Below, piece by piece: positions 30,201-35,693 of a stretch of DNA of 64,000 nt (within the stretch, counting starts at the first letter, position 1; every line of letters starts with the position of its first letter). Origin of the DNA: Methanobrevibacter sp. (GTDB lineage: Archaea > Methanobacteriota > Methanobacteria > Methanobacteriales > Methanobacteriaceae); NCBI GenBank assembly GCA_017434525.1, contig JAFRFD010000007.1:1-64000 (forward strand). The letters run 5' to 3'. The notes below the pieces were generated by a model. The model had not been told where the DNA came from, did no database searches, and saw only the letters and a program-made list of their open reading frames with translations. The position numbers and the translations under genes are program-made.

Positions 30201-30226
30201 CAAAAGTAAAATTAAAAGTTTATTAG
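15296..30226 (+). CDS. Giant secreted adhesin-like protein (beta-helix cassettes plus Ig-like modules), 4976 aa
   Basis: Predicted surface protein of the adhesin-like family abundant in gut Methanobrevibacter, thought to bind host or bacterial surfaces. Residues 1-24 are a signal peptide ending ISAVSA; residues about 25-110 are an acidic linker. Six right-handed beta-helix cassettes start near residues 116, 419, 887, 1582, 1892 and 2402, each opening with a cap like FDTLxxAV and containing Pmp-like coils with GGAIY. Ig-like (Big_3 type) domains separate some cassettes and fill the region from about 2740 onward. A tandem super-repeat covers about residues 3256-4690. The last 100 residues are a Lys-rich Ig domain ending KTKVKLKVY, the usual C-terminus of this family; no membrane anchor or sortase signal follows. 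The frame is unbroken over 14.9 kb. Confidence 0.92.
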   Translation: MSKKTIGILLIILVMIISISAVSAADANETLQGQVSDTNIALADEVDDTNVAATSSDLKQEVNDTSPAIESVNDADEINVDDSRNENHKVSASSDSNDVLSASDDDLLKSKGNNFLYNGKWYDDLDDAFDDADDDPGNKLIQVWGGTYKYTDDSDDFSITINDEVSITLQPYPGHTVIFDAEDKDWFFKITNKDVRLTINDITFKNGNAYDGGAIEVEDSAQLTLNRCIFESNNAYCNLAGDYGLGGAIVVDEGSLIANNCRFTNNWAGKSGGAICVEDAGSATLNNCYFEGNTKKYKSEMEANDFDSYDEDSEGAISWSFDNCQFKGDSTGSVTWQLHPLTKSVDISVDVSDDVSHAVLYKDGVECYRTPCGKDDDVSFSYLERGTYTIYLIKGSSLTTEKRYEYSGTTFTILEPYFVLNDEQVFETLSAAVNAIPNGGTGEIAVENGLTFTDSANFNVDITNKVVTIMPKDISDDADEVIFSGSSQKYLLYAGSNSKLTITGITITGGFSDSALKFITNQECTISDCEFKNMQHLVVPIFAQNSNLVLSGNTFESTSRIVLGNTVVNIDDCTFTSNVGINGGAIYANPESDVTITNSEFTANEGTGSGGAIYANKLNIHNTAFIGNSANLGGAVYIAGGSSDLVNITNCVFDSNSATNYRNIYSESLTRKINFEFNEYDLKLNITLKDSSYGSEYILDGNFDWGSNLNNSYTLLTGFVDEENIFGDMLTVVDNKFNINLGVLPGGTHEIVMPGMYTQGDSNDHFWQHDYYNDLYGNEFYLSGPAYAKIGIEKGKISLTLEVNDVLIPETPVLNVYANWDLNYTVFIQNKYYQLEVVNGKGSMQLTGLDLGNYTVVAMRNADENFELAMNYTTFSIAKTYSNFLVLSTNVEYDTLNEAVANSNDEDTIYVKNGTYKDTGIVISNKVLDIIALEGAVFDAQGGDANFIIVNENAVVDISGITFRGLHNRNTNYGAIVNHGYLALTLCNFTDNKITKTSFAENGGAAIFSDGHSLEIDSCNFINNAAPLKVSTAAVSSLGYEDVSIMDSKFINNSARDGGALYFKNITQFEAVITSCDFERNTAVKGSAIYVGNNSKYIAVTLSDFKKNDIKNSLGEKTQLEGGVIYVNANSEVVLDISLSNFEDNANSNVDGGVICLDGSSKASIDSCIFNNNSGKAGSAILIKNPNDKKLTLFIDSSAFTNNHAVTGAIATSPKVTAFIDECVFANNTGENRNIYSNGFTVVHDSVLDVRDAKLNVPSVQYGENSIINGSADFGTNIYATANLTVAGENVIVDIKNNEFTYDAGMLNHGKYSTVLNSIADNNNNTYIMDSITEIFRVNRESIEINVSVDNITYGETLKVVESLPSTATGTIDYQLNGKYYTKDEIESLKLDAGKYTLVAIYDHDDFAFTSTTVDFEVYKANPTISVPNVDVKYNDSIVLNIESDVPSIYTIEIEDYRNVVFVNGSRSIVIDKTLNPGNYTIKVTSQERVNYISNSTEANLNVNENLPVFGLRISNANMDDIGTGNAGETDSVVDTSNNVQAKPLLAIRYFAVADNEQLSNSLDDNNLGEEYGEGKFLYQYDEDDDYSYFDTLEDAVDEAILYGAGIITVRGGTYSVSSMDIEGEVELTIRAYGDEEVIFDCGGEDYFMLLTYETEVEVMEAPPFFYTYQTEGPTVTLENITVINGVATYGGAIDLEAGTLTLNNCNFYSNTATEGGAIYIGQSDAENDAMLIALNTTFINNYAESEGGAIYIADDNLDGQTTSASFYLCTFLDNYQGEDDEKVRNYFAGGNVEEITCQYCIFNANGEIYNFTMDKINQTVYVKGTSNDTFDSVVLLYFDTAPLYTINNNGSRDFSITFEDVMGGNYTVGVMNDHDFNTYIFDVKFEMKVPNFIISEDEVFENLTDAIEAVSDHGVIYANVNYYYEDNMEIDINKSFTLKNFRDDGVIFDGNSTQWFFTIAEGCTVAFEGIYFTDGAVKTHAAIENYGTLVINNCTFDSFETSAIIYNSGLLNILNSTFSLNFVNNAVVWNEKDLVIDTVEFSSNIVNVNSVVYTNGVAEIISANFTENYNFGNGGAIYNAKSLIVNGTVFTENEAYNGGSVYNEGTLTVLNSTFEDNTANGYGGAVYNGNEASIFNSTFTGSSSEFDGGAIYNNNVMAIDNSTFVGNTATGRGGAIYNNKSLELAKSFFGINFAGEFANIYNAGDIQFGENIFDFYDVILVIPDGEYGIPTTITGTLDPQFNMDLQLVLPGFVNHKNALVTISEGVFEYTTDILPKGIYDVILDEIIYDTYGNIYYGEAIFDRLIINKANVYINLTVDDIVLRNTDQAAPVLKISTSKDGLMRILFNNKFSEVNVTGGQATVTLDAVREGNYSVFVVREGDENYNDAINSTTFKVTEYVGNFIVNSTGGKFDTLREAIENSANDDIIYVMEGNYSGADNLGLIISNKKLSIIAVGDVVFDANSTNLMFLTVEATADVTICDVVVSGFNVKNKVSILENRGDLTLDGCIFINNTYADDCMTIVYNSGNLNITGSAFYDNIAEHYIIQCDSGLVINESTFENNTVNEAIISIHDAQDSSKIISTEFIGNTLSCALIDVVGCSDVLISSEFYNNTKKGEDIVDIVYARDSNLLVENSIFRGNAVNALIRGMSNNNVISESLFTDNTVANVVFSFDNNLSVIDSIFTGNTLSDDDALFIAVDVHATVNGSVFLNNKADEYRNIYSVSTDVNIVNTTFDAINVDFTVRDIDYGENATIEGTIDIGTNINFTVNLDINSKIYSVNVSDNKFTLNAGILNGGDYTVVLNPKDTNSNTFVFDKITKVFTVSRIDPGLSVSIDDITQGEKLNVTSTIAKNAKGNVVYELNGNVYSKAQLENLTLNPGNYLITAVYRGDKNYIPASEMVNVKVNKVAPNITVNDVAVSYGDEIKINVTVGAADYYTVFLDNRYNESVSLYVDNSAIFTFPSETFKAGSYKITVYVFESDNYAEEYAYATLTVNKAAGFFNLSNDLIIEGENATINVSVPLNAYGNMTYRVYDRNLNVVYNITQSCLEDLIVPNLDGGRYIVSGTYGGDSYYLISSRVNSGTIFVREYVDVNIAVDNITYGENATVTVESDVDGDYLVYVGTEPIVVTVINGTGNVSVPNLSAGSYAVNVTAVDGNYFAFNETEFGVAPKSASVTVSIEDIVFGENAIAVVNGEIDGEYIIEIDNQNYTANVVGGKGNATLDGLAVGENILASITIANANYTASNTTTFNVFSKYNTPISLDMEIVENNITMTVTVNDKATGLVKFQVTGQEEYVVYSDVINGVAILEDVLESGDYTVVATYLGNDRFNTNITYADFTIKGHIKKNTTISAHADVIGNRVTLTVNVDENATGFVKLTVGGTVANIEVVDGVATLTTILPANSYYVDVTYLGDDNFNMNNTMATFTIVEAAKENTTIDLNIIAYEDAALIVVDLNETTTGLVKFYMVSKETGENYTMYMDVEKGHVETYTNSIEPGNYTVVATYMGDSVFNTNTTSGDVEILGHMMKDTPITANVETSANRVILTVNVDENATGFVKVTVGGTVANIELEKGKGILTTVLPYGSYSLNITYLGDANYNKNSTKSEFTLVEPKKENTPIALDIVTDEYYVGITATVSDKATGLVKFQVSGAEEYVVYSDVINGVAILEDTLIIGDYSVVATYMGDSRFNTNITYGDFTIQGHIKKDTPISASADVLGNRVTLTVKVDDNATGFVKLTIGGTATNIEVVDGVAKLTTTLSPNSYFVDVTYLGDDDFNMNSTKVAFTITEASKKNTNINLDIITGEDNALIMVDLNKATTGLVKLYMLWKETGEEYTMYMDVIDGHVETFTNSIEPGNYTIVATYMGDSAFNTNTTSQDVEIFGHVLKDTPITASVVSSGTRVALTVKVDDEATGFVELKFGDNVFNIALEDGIGTLTTSLPYGSYSLDITYLGDENFNKNSTKLEFTLVEPAKESTPISMDIVTYEDEVWMTVTVDDAATGLVKFQVTGPEDFTLYVDVVNGKALVDEVLLLGDYNVIATYMGDSRFNTNITYGDFTIKGHIKKDTPITANANVNGNRVTLTVKVDDDATGFVKLAIGGTVTNIEVVDGVATLTTVLVPNSYYVDVTYLGDNDFNMNKTKVTFTITEASKENTTIDLNIIAGEDDALIVVDLDKAATGLVKFYMVYEETGENYTMYMDVVDGHVETYTNSLEPGNYTVVATYLGDSAFNTNTTSGSVEILGHMLKDTPITANVETSANMVKLTVKVDENATGFVELKFRDNVFNIALEDGIGTLTTSLPYGSYSLDITYLGDANYNKNSTKCDFTLVEPAKENTTISLDIVTDENYVGMTVSVNDAATGLVKFQVFGSEGEYTLYADVIDGKAILEDTLPIGDYSVIATYMGDSRFNTNITSDEFTIVGHIKKDTPISASADVLGNRVTLTVKVDDDATGFVKLIVGGTVANIEVVDGVATLTTMLSPNSYYVDVTYLGDDDFNMNKTKVTFTITEVSKMNTNIDLDIAVYEDTAFIAVDLDKAATGLVKFYMVSKETGEEYTMYMDVIEGHVETFTNSIEPGNYTVVATYMGDSLFNTNTTSKDVEVIGHIMKDTPISLDIVTSQNNVTMTVTVNDTATGLVKFEVTGTEEFVMYVDVVDGKAVLEEVLAAGDYSVVATYMGDSLFNSNMTSKDFAVKEKVQSNITIVVPDPIKAGENISVSIPGATGNVSVIFEGVECIIPLVDGKANFTVPSITSGEYSVVVMYAGDDTHTPDYKAISLKVEKLGSWFNVTEGTTFVTYAAETAVGEQGALYAFVLRDSNGNPIANATVTFAYKTVVFNSTTDENGTLYLGISTYLSQDALCALSYLGDETHNATFVAFNFKIQKKPTAIKAAAKTYKVTKKYKYLTVTLKTTKASSRDGKVYLKKGKKITLTVNGKTYKGYTNANGKVTFTITNLNKKGKYTAVIKYAGSETYESAKTKVKLKVY
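25061..29358 (+). repeat. Ordered super-repeat of Ig-like modules within the adhesin gene
   Basis: Sixteen modules of about 86-95 residues follow one another in the order D-A-B-C, D-A-B-C, D-A-B-C, D-A-B-D. Type D contains ATGLVKFQV and GDYSVVATYMGDSRFNTNIT; A contains ATGFVKL and NSYYVDVTYLGDDDFNMN; B contains YTMYMDV and EPGNYTVVATYMGDS; C contains LPYGSYSLDITYLGD. The junction marker GGCCA before KKD recurs at 25316, 26390, 27464 and 28541, giving periods of 1074, 1074 and 1077 bp. The fourth period lacks a C module. Confidence 0.9.
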
Positions 30227-30261
30227 TGAGATAATTTCTCACTAACCTTTTTTCTTTTTTT
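30223..30261 (+). terminator. Terminator of the giant adhesin gene
   Basis: TTAGTGAGA (30223-30231) pairs perfectly with TCTCACTAA (30237-30245) and is followed by two T-runs (CCTTTTTTCTTTTTTT). The stem includes the adhesin stop codon. Confidence 0.75.
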
Positions 30262-30828
30262 AATACATTTTAAAGACAATATTTATTTCTCAAAACGCTA
30301 ATTTTAAAGACAAGGTCTTGGCATTATTGATTGAATTTTTGAAAATATTGGTAGTTTAGTCATTAGCAAATAATGCTAAGCGTCATGACTATATTCATTG
30401 CAATGTTGAAAATGTGAAAGCGCTGCACAAAACTCAAAAAACATATGCATGGGTTGACTAAAAAACAAACAAAAAAACTACTCCTATAAAATAATTCACA
30501 ACTCACTAAAAAATTATGCTCTAATCCGTATGAAGAGCTTAAAATATTAAAGGTTTCTTTAAAAATATGCATCGGATTTCTAAACTTCACTAGCTCTTTA
30601 CTTGTTGGTGGAAAAAATCTCCCATAATTTTGATTTGCATGAGATTATTCATCCAACTGAACTGTTGGTTTGCATCAATCAAAAAAATGCCGCCACTTCA
30701 AAACTACAAATTTGAACTAGAATATGAAAAAGAGAGGGCAGGTCCAAATATAAAAAACATCACGACGGGACATCAACGCCGGGGATTTCAAAAAACAGTA
30801 TTCTTGGAGCTGCTCTGTGAAGTGGGAA
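30262..30828. other. Gene-free, degenerate stretch
   Basis: No intact gene is seen in these 567 bases. Short open fragments interrupted by stops (around 30363-30460 and 30690-30828) have a protein-like look but no recognisable domain. Because the right end of an IS200/IS605-like element follows directly, the stretch is probably decayed mobile-element sequence. Confidence 0.4.
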
Positions 30829-30859
30829 CCCCCGACGTCTGCACGTCGAGGTAGTTCAA
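30829..30859 (+). mobile_element. Relic right end of an IS200/IS605-type element
   Basis: CCCCGACGT (30830-30838) pairs with ACGTCGAGG (30843-30851) with one mismatch, and AGTTCAA (30853-30859) follows. The layout (GGGAACC or GCGAATCC, CG-rich hairpin, about 2-4 nt, AGTTCAA) matches the element end at 391-428. No intact tnpB or tnpA precedes it, so this is a solo or decayed end. Confidence 0.55.
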
Positions 30860-30881
30860 TCAATTTTCACATTTTTCGAAA

Positions 30882-31583
30882 TTAAATAGGCAACTTTCCG
30901 GTGTATTTTTCTATTGTGTTTTTAGCGTTATCCAAATTAACTCCGGTTTCTTGCTCTACTGAGGATTTGACTTTACTTAAATTGGCATTGTTTGCATAAT
31001 CATTTGCTTTTGATTGCAAATCCCCAGTCATGTTTTCTACACTTGAAAGGGCAGCATCTAAACCAGTACTGTTAGGGTAAATGTTTTTGTACTCCACTGA
31101 TTTTGCCATGTGAGCTGCCATATCCTTGTTATTGCAGCAGATTAGGATATTGTCATGAGTAGTTTCGTTAGTTAAAGGAATGCAGTAAAATTTGCCGTTA
31201 TAATTTACTTTAATAATATCAAATATATGGATTTCCAATAAGTCATCGGCATTAATGACATAACATGTAAAACCATCAATGTTTTGCTTTTCACCTTTTT
31301 TTACCACTTCATTCAGGGTATTGAAACCTAGTTCACTCACTTTGATGAAATTTGGATCCTCGTGACTATTGTATGTAACAAGTATTCCATTGTTCCAATG
31401 CCATATTTTGGCTCCCTCAAAATTTCCGTCATATTTTGTTTGTTCGGCCGGAACCTCTATTGTTGTTCCGTTTGGCGTTATGTCAATTCTATCATAATTA
31501 ACTGAGGTTAAAATTACAAAAATAGCCCCTGCCACTATGATAAGCAGTATTATTCCAATTATAATCATTTTTTTCCTGTCCAT
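30882..31583 (-). CDS. Membrane-anchored extracytoplasmic protein of unknown function
   Basis: 233 residues. One N-terminal membrane helix (about residues 6-28) after MDRKK anchors a domain predicted outside the cell. The middle has a DUF4352-unlike alpha/beta region with two Cys pairs (FTCYV, LICCN), and the C-terminal 60 residues are helical with NMTGDLQSKANDYANN. AAGGT upstream of the ATG at 31583 supports the start. Several Asn-X-Ser/Thr sites fit a surface protein. The family is not recognised. Confidence 0.65.
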   Translation of the reverse strand: MDRKKMIIIGIILLIIVAGAIFVILTSVNYDRIDITPNGTTIEVPAEQTKYDGNFEGAKIWHWNNGILVTYNSHEDPNFIKVSELGFNTLNEVVKKGEKQNIDGFTCYVINADDLLEIHIFDIIKVNYNGKFYCIPLTNETTHDNILICCNNKDMAAHMAKSVEYKNIYPNSTGLDAALSSVENMTGDLQSKANDYANNANLSKVKSSVEQETGVNLDNAKNTIEKYTGKLPI

Positions 31584-31701
31584 TGTTCATACCTTCATTA
31601 TTAAAACCAACATTTGTCATAGCATGACTATTCGAACTCTATTGTCTGTTAATTAAAGATTTCAATTCTATAATATATAAAAAGAGTAGTTGCAAAACTT
31701 T

Positions 31702-31737
31702 TAAAAAAATAAAAATAAAGCAATCAAAAGATTGCTT
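31702..31737 (-). terminator. Terminator after the DUF308 gene
   Basis: On the minus strand AAGCAATC and GATTGCTT form a perfect 8-bp stem with a 4-nt loop (31737-31718), followed by a T-rich run (31716-31702). Confidence 0.6.
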
Positions 31738-31746
31738 ATTAAGCTT

Positions 31747-32199
31747 CTATTCCATATATAATCTTACACCTTGGACGATTAAAGCCACACCGATAAGTGC
31801 TGCAGCGAATAGAGGTTGATCTATTGAAAGTCCTCCAAGAGCAAAGGATATTATACCTAAAAGTATAATAAATACTGAAGCGATTTTTCCAAATTGGGTA
31901 TCTGAAAAGATACCAACAATACCTGCTATAATCATTATGATACCAATGATATAGAATTGTAATCCGAAAATGAATGATAATGCAGTAATGTTAAATACGA
32001 ATACCAGCCCAACAAGGATGGCAAGAATTCCAACAATTATATTGAGTGCTGAAAATTCGGATAGTATAAATGCTATACCAAAGAAGATTAAACTTAATCC
32101 AATCAAAGTGGATAAGAACGCAGTACTAAAAATAGGACAAATTAAGAAAATCAATCCCAAAATTATTGATAATATTCCAGATAGTTTATTTGATTCCAT
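31747..32199 (-). CDS. DUF308/HdeD-like membrane protein
   Basis: 150 residues, almost entirely hydrophobic, with six membrane segments in three similar helix pairs (GILSIILGLIFLICP, IIVGILAILVGLVFVF, IIGIIMIIAGIVGIF). This repeating pattern is typical of the DUF308 family, which includes E. coli HdeD, linked to acid or stress resistance in bacteria. AGGAGG (32205-32210) precedes the ATG. It lies 57 nt downstream of the MFS exporter on the same strand, but a terminator hairpin sits between them and it has its own TATA-like box (32222-32229), so it may be expressed independently. Confidence 0.8.
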   Translation of the reverse strand: MESNKLSGILSIILGLIFLICPIFSTAFLSTLIGLSLIFFGIAFILSEFSALNIIVGILAILVGLVFVFNITALSFIFGLQFYIIGIIMIIAGIVGIFSDTQFGKIASVFIILLGIISFALGGLSIDQPLFAAALIGVALIVQGVRLYME

Positions 32200-32228
32200 G
32201 TGTTTTCCTCCTAAATTTCATAATATAT

Positions 32229-32261
32229 AAAAAAATTGAAAATGAGAGTTAAACTCTCATT
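32229..32261 (-). terminator. Terminator after the second MFS exporter
   Basis: On the minus strand AATGAGAG (32261-32254) and CTCTCATT (32248-32241) form an 8-bp stem around the MFS stop codon, followed by a T-run (32236-32229). Confidence 0.6.
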
Positions 32262-33768
32262 GTTTTTTCGGTTGCAGCCGCAACGTTGCAATAAATACAA
32301 CTGCCAGCAGGATGGCCGTTACAATCATTACGAATCCCATGGCTTCCTGAATAATGGTGTCGACTGCTTTTACAAGAGTGTTGTCTTGTGTAATTTCATC
32401 AGTACCAGCTGTCTGGAGGTATTGTGCTGCATCATCAAAGAATTTTGCATTGCCTGAATGGTCCGGAGCATACATATCGATTGCAGTGCTGAGACCTCCC
32501 ATAACTCCAAGAATTAAAATTACTCCAATAATTGCGGTACCCATTGATTCACCTAATGTCTGAGTGGTTGTAAGAACACCTGATGCATTGTTTTCATTTT
32601 CCTTAGGTATATTGGCCAATGAAATGTCTGTACTTAAAGACATTACGAAACCAAGCCCAGCACCCAATACAAACAAACCAGGCATTAAATCATACATTGA
32701 TGTGTTCAATCTAAATTGATAGCTTAAAATCAGACATCCAGCGATTGCGATTAAAGATCCTATTGCTATTAATTTTTTATGACCCACTTTAGTGGATAAA
32801 CTTGGTGCCGCTATTGCAAAGATAAGCAGACCTATAGTCATTGGAAGTGTGGTCAAACCCGTGTTTAATGCGTTTAACTGCATTACACTTTGCAGGAACA
32901 GGGAAACAGCAAACAAAGCTCCTCCCATAGCAAGACAACCTATTAATCTAATTATTGCTCCTACACGTAAATTTCTGTCTTTGAATAATCCCATATCAAG
33001 CAATGGCACTTTACCATTACTTTTTCTTCTACTTTCAAACCATGCGAATGCTGCTAAGATAATTAAACCTGCAACGATTACCATTATGCTGGTAGAGGTA
33101 TCTTTTGTCAGCATTAAAATACCCCATACGAACAAGACAAGTCCTATTAATGAAATTATAGCACCGGTAATATCCAAATCGCTTCTGGATTCGGTAGGTT
33201 CAAAGTCAGGTATTTTATGTTGCATTATTAAAATAAATATAACGAATATTAATTCGATTGCGAATCCCCATCTCCAACTGAAAAATGTTGTCATTACCCC
33301 ACCGAACAGTGGACCGACAGCAGCAGAAACGGAAACCATTACACTTTCAATTGCCAAAGCAAATGTACGTTTTTCACCGGAATAGATTCCACTTATAAGG
33401 GAAACGGTAGCAGGTGTCATTAATGCTCCTGCAATACCTTCAATCAATGCCCATCCAATAAATAATACTGGTGTACTCCAACTTATTGCTGCAGTAAATG
33501 TACCTACACCATAAAGTATAGTACCAATTATGAACAGTTTCTTTTTACCAACTATATCCTGAAGTTTGGTACTCAGCAGCATGAATGCCGCTGTAATCAG
33601 AGTATAAAAGGACATGATCAATTGAATGGTACTTACATCAGTATGCAGGTCGACTACAACCTTAGAAATACTAACATTCATGAATGTAGCATCCAATGTT
33701 ATAATAAATGAAGCACAGGCCACTAATATTAATGGAATCCATGAGTGTTCCTTAAGACTTTCATTCAT
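32257..33768 (-). CDS. MFS multidrug-type exporter (DHA2, 14-helix type)
   Basis: 503 residues with about 14 hydrophobic segments. The N-terminal LDATFMNVSISKVVVDLHTD resembles helix 1 of EmrB/QacA proteins (motif D1, LD.T..N.A...I). LLSTKLQDIVGKKKLFIIG is motif A, and VSVSAAVGPLFGGVMTTFFS is motif C. It is an H+-coupled drug exporter of the DHA2 group, only distantly similar to the MFS protein at 3711-5093. GGAGGA (33777-33782) precedes the ATG. It is divergent from the second TetR pair, whose operator region (33935-33990) is shared or adjacent, so TetR control is likely. Confidence 0.87.
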   Translation of the reverse strand: MNESLKEHSWIPLILVACASFIITLDATFMNVSISKVVVDLHTDVSTIQLIMSFYTLITAAFMLLSTKLQDIVGKKKLFIIGTILYGVGTFTAAISWSTPVLFIGWALIEGIAGALMTPATVSLISGIYSGEKRTFALAIESVMVSVSAAVGPLFGGVMTTFFSWRWGFAIELIFVIFILIMQHKIPDFEPTESRSDLDITGAIISLIGLVLFVWGILMLTKDTSTSIMVIVAGLIILAAFAWFESRRKSNGKVPLLDMGLFKDRNLRVGAIIRLIGCLAMGGALFAVSLFLQSVMQLNALNTGLTTLPMTIGLLIFAIAAPSLSTKVGHKKLIAIGSLIAIAGCLILSYQFRLNTSMYDLMPGLFVLGAGLGFVMSLSTDISLANIPKENENNASGVLTTTQTLGESMGTAIIGVILILGVMGGLSTAIDMYAPDHSGNAKFFDDAAQYLQTAGTDEITQDNTLVKAVDTIIQEAMGFVMIVTAILLAVVFIATLRLQPKKQ

Positions 33769-33934
33769 CTATTTAATCCTCCATATCATTAAAAATTTTA
33801 AGAAAATACTAACAAAAAAATGTTGATTTAGTTGTTCAATATTTTTCTTGCAAATATTTATTTTTTTATTGTTTTATAAAGTTTTTGTTGCTTAATGAAT
33901 TAAAAATATGATGGGAATTACTATTTTCAAAAAT

Positions 33935-33990
33935 AACCGAACATTTATTTTTTATATTAATTTTCTAACATTACCGAACGTTCGTTCTCT
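33935..33990 (+). promoter_or_regulatory. Promoter with TetR operator candidates (module 2)
   Basis: ACCGAACGTTCGTTCTC (33973-33989) contains the palindrome CGAACGTTCG (33975-33984). A second partial copy, AACCGAACATT, lies near 33936. The TATA-like box TTTATATT (about 33950-33957) lies between them, and the palindrome falls about 25 nt downstream, at the expected transcription start of the TetR pair. This repeats the arrangement at 6502-6553. The divergent MFS gene begins 170 nt away on the other strand. Confidence 0.65.
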
Positions 33991-34030
33991 ACATCATTTA
34001 ATAACTACGGTATATAAAATTATTACATGT

Positions 34031-34639
34031 ATGGATACAAAACAATTAATTTTAGAAAAGACTTTAAAATTAATGATTGAAAAGGAAAACTCTCTCATTT
34101 CAATTAGAGAAATCAGTGCCGCCACTGGAATTGCTACTGGTGGAATATATCACTATTTTTCAAATAAAGAAGAGATATATGGTGAACTTATTGAGAGATA
34201 CGTTATAAATTATATCAAATTCAACATGGATAAACTTCGCCAGATAAATGGAAATGCAAAAGAGAAAATTCACGATGTCCTGGTTGAAATTTTTAAGCAA
34301 AAAGAAATAGGAATCGGGATTGAATCGATTGATGATGAAATAGACTACAGGGCCATATTGTCGGTTTTGACTTCAAAAGGATTTGTTTATGAAAATACCC
34401 TAGTCTCCGTCCAAAGTGTCCTAAAAGAATTAGGGGAACTTTTTACAGAAATTATTAATGAAGGTCAAAAAAACATGGAAATCAGGAAAGACTTCTCAGC
34501 CGAAGACATTGCGGAGTCATTAATTATCATGTACTGGGGAATTCAGTATAAATGGGAGATGTATATGTTTGATGATATGATTTCAGTCTTTGAAGATATT
34601 TTTAATTTGGAATGGGAAAAGATAAGATTCAGAGAATAA
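34031..34639 (+). CDS. TetR/AcrR-type regulator, first gene of tandem pair (module 2)
   Basis: 202 residues with the helix-turn-helix ISIREISAATGIATGGIYHY then FSNKEEIY; closely related to the protein at 5851-6459 (same length, well over half the residues identical by eye, same C-terminus EKIRFRE). An upstream ATG at 33908 would add 41 residues without similarity to the paralogue and would span the operator, so ATG 34031 is chosen. The palindromic operator ends 48 nt before the start, as in module 1. It probably represses its own operon and possibly the divergent MFS gene. Confidence 0.88.
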   Translation: MDTKQLILEKTLKLMIEKENSLISIREISAATGIATGGIYHYFSNKEEIYGELIERYVINYIKFNMDKLRQINGNAKEKIHDVLVEIFKQKEIGIGIESIDDEIDYRAILSVLTSKGFVYENTLVSVQSVLKELGELFTEIINEGQKNMEIRKDFSAEDIAESLIIMYWGIQYKWEMYMFDDMISVFEDIFNLEWEKIRFRE

Positions 34640-34669
34640 TCAATTTACAGAAAAACATGATGTGGTTAG

Positions 34670-35272
34670 ATGGACACTAAAGACTTGATTGTTGAAAAAA
34701 CTCTAAAATTAATATTGGATAAAGGCACAATTGATATTTCAATTAGGGAAATTCAAAATTGTACGGGACTGGCAACCGGTGGAATATATTATCATTTTTC
34801 AGATAAAAGCGACATATTTGAAGCAATTTTGCAAAAGTATATGATTGATTATATTAAAATAGATTTTGATAAAATCCCTCTTGAAGGTTCATCAAAGGAC
34901 AGGATTCATGATGCATTGCTTTATATTTTACATCACTTCATAAATGGTGTGGAAATTGAAAGCATCCATGAAAAAATCAATTATGGGAATGTATTAAGTC
35001 TTTTAACCGCAACAGGATATGCCCATGATGAGATTAATAGTATGATTTTACAAACAGGAGATGATATTGGAATATTTTTAACTGGCCTTGTCGAAGACGG
35101 CAAACGGCAAAATGAAATCCGACAAGATTTTCCAACTAAAAGTATTGTTGAATCATTATATGTCATGTATATGGGAATTCAAGGTATTTGGTTAAGTTTT
35201 CCAAATGAGGATACTGATTCCATTTTTGAGAAAAACTTTGAGATGGCCTGGCAGGCTATTGAATGCCAGTGA
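34670..35272 (+). CDS. TetR/AcrR-type regulator, second gene of tandem pair (module 2)
   Basis: 200 residues with helix-turn-helix ISIREIQNCTGLATGGIYYH. It aligns without gaps to the protein at 5218-5820 (about 80% identical by eye) and is spaced 30 nt from the preceding TetR, as in module 1. The much higher conservation of this member than of its partner between modules suggests stronger constraint or more recent exchange. Likely co-transcribed with the first TetR; ligand unknown. Confidence 0.88.
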   Translation: MDTKDLIVEKTLKLILDKGTIDISIREIQNCTGLATGGIYYHFSDKSDIFEAILQKYMIDYIKIDFDKIPLEGSSKDRIHDALLYILHHFINGVEIESIHEKINYGNVLSLLTATGYAHDEINSMILQTGDDIGIFLTGLVEDGKRQNEIRQDFPTKSIVESLYVMYMGIQGIWLSFPNEDTDSIFEKNFEMAWQAIECQ

Positions 35273-35403
35273 AACCTATTTTTTAATCTTTGAAGATGTG
35301 GAGCAAAATTTTTAATTAAATTTTGAGTTTTTGATTTTTTAATTTCAAGATTATTTTTTCTAATTCTAATAAAAAAATTCTGATTTTTAATTCATGTTGA
35401 TAA

Positions 35404-35437
35404 TGTATACATTGTATACTGTGTCAACTTTATATAC
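35404..35437 (+). promoter_or_regulatory. Toxin-antitoxin promoter with paired GTATAC operator
   Basis: GTATAC occurs twice (35405-35410 and 35414-35419) separated by ATT, giving an overall near-palindrome just upstream of the TATA box TTTATATA (about 35429-35436). Antitoxins of RelB type bind such repeats to repress their own operon. The antitoxin ATG lies 35 nt after the TATA box, with GGTGAT as ribosome binding site. Confidence 0.5.
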
Positions 35438-35470
35438 CTCCAAGAACAAATAATTAATTGGTGATATAAT

Positions 35471-35692
35471 ATGGAAACAAAATCTATTAGAGTCAGTTTA
35501 TTAAACCATGAGAGATTAGCAGACATCGGCCATAAGAATGATTCCTTTAATGATATTATTTCCAAATTATTAGATGCTTATGAAGAGTATCAAGAAATCA
35601 AAGAGTTAATTGAAGCAGACAAAGAATTTGAAAAAGGAGAAGGAATTCACTTTTCTTCATTAGATGAACTTGATGCATATCTAGATGATTAA
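35471..35692 (+). CDS. RelB-type antitoxin
   Basis: 73 residues. The N-terminal part (TKSIRVSLLNHERLADIG then NDSFNDIISKLLD) is a ribbon-helix-helix-like DNA-binding region of the kind found in many archaeal antitoxins. The acidic C-terminal half (EADKEFEKGEGIHFSSLDEL) would wrap the toxin. The stop codon overlaps the possible start of the downstream RelE-like gene, the usual arrangement of a toxin-antitoxin operon. A paired operator lies upstream. Confidence 0.75.
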   Translation: METKSIRVSLLNHERLADIGHKNDSFNDIISKLLDAYEEYQEIKELIEADKEFEKGEGIHFSSLDELDAYLDD

Positions 35693-35693
35693 T

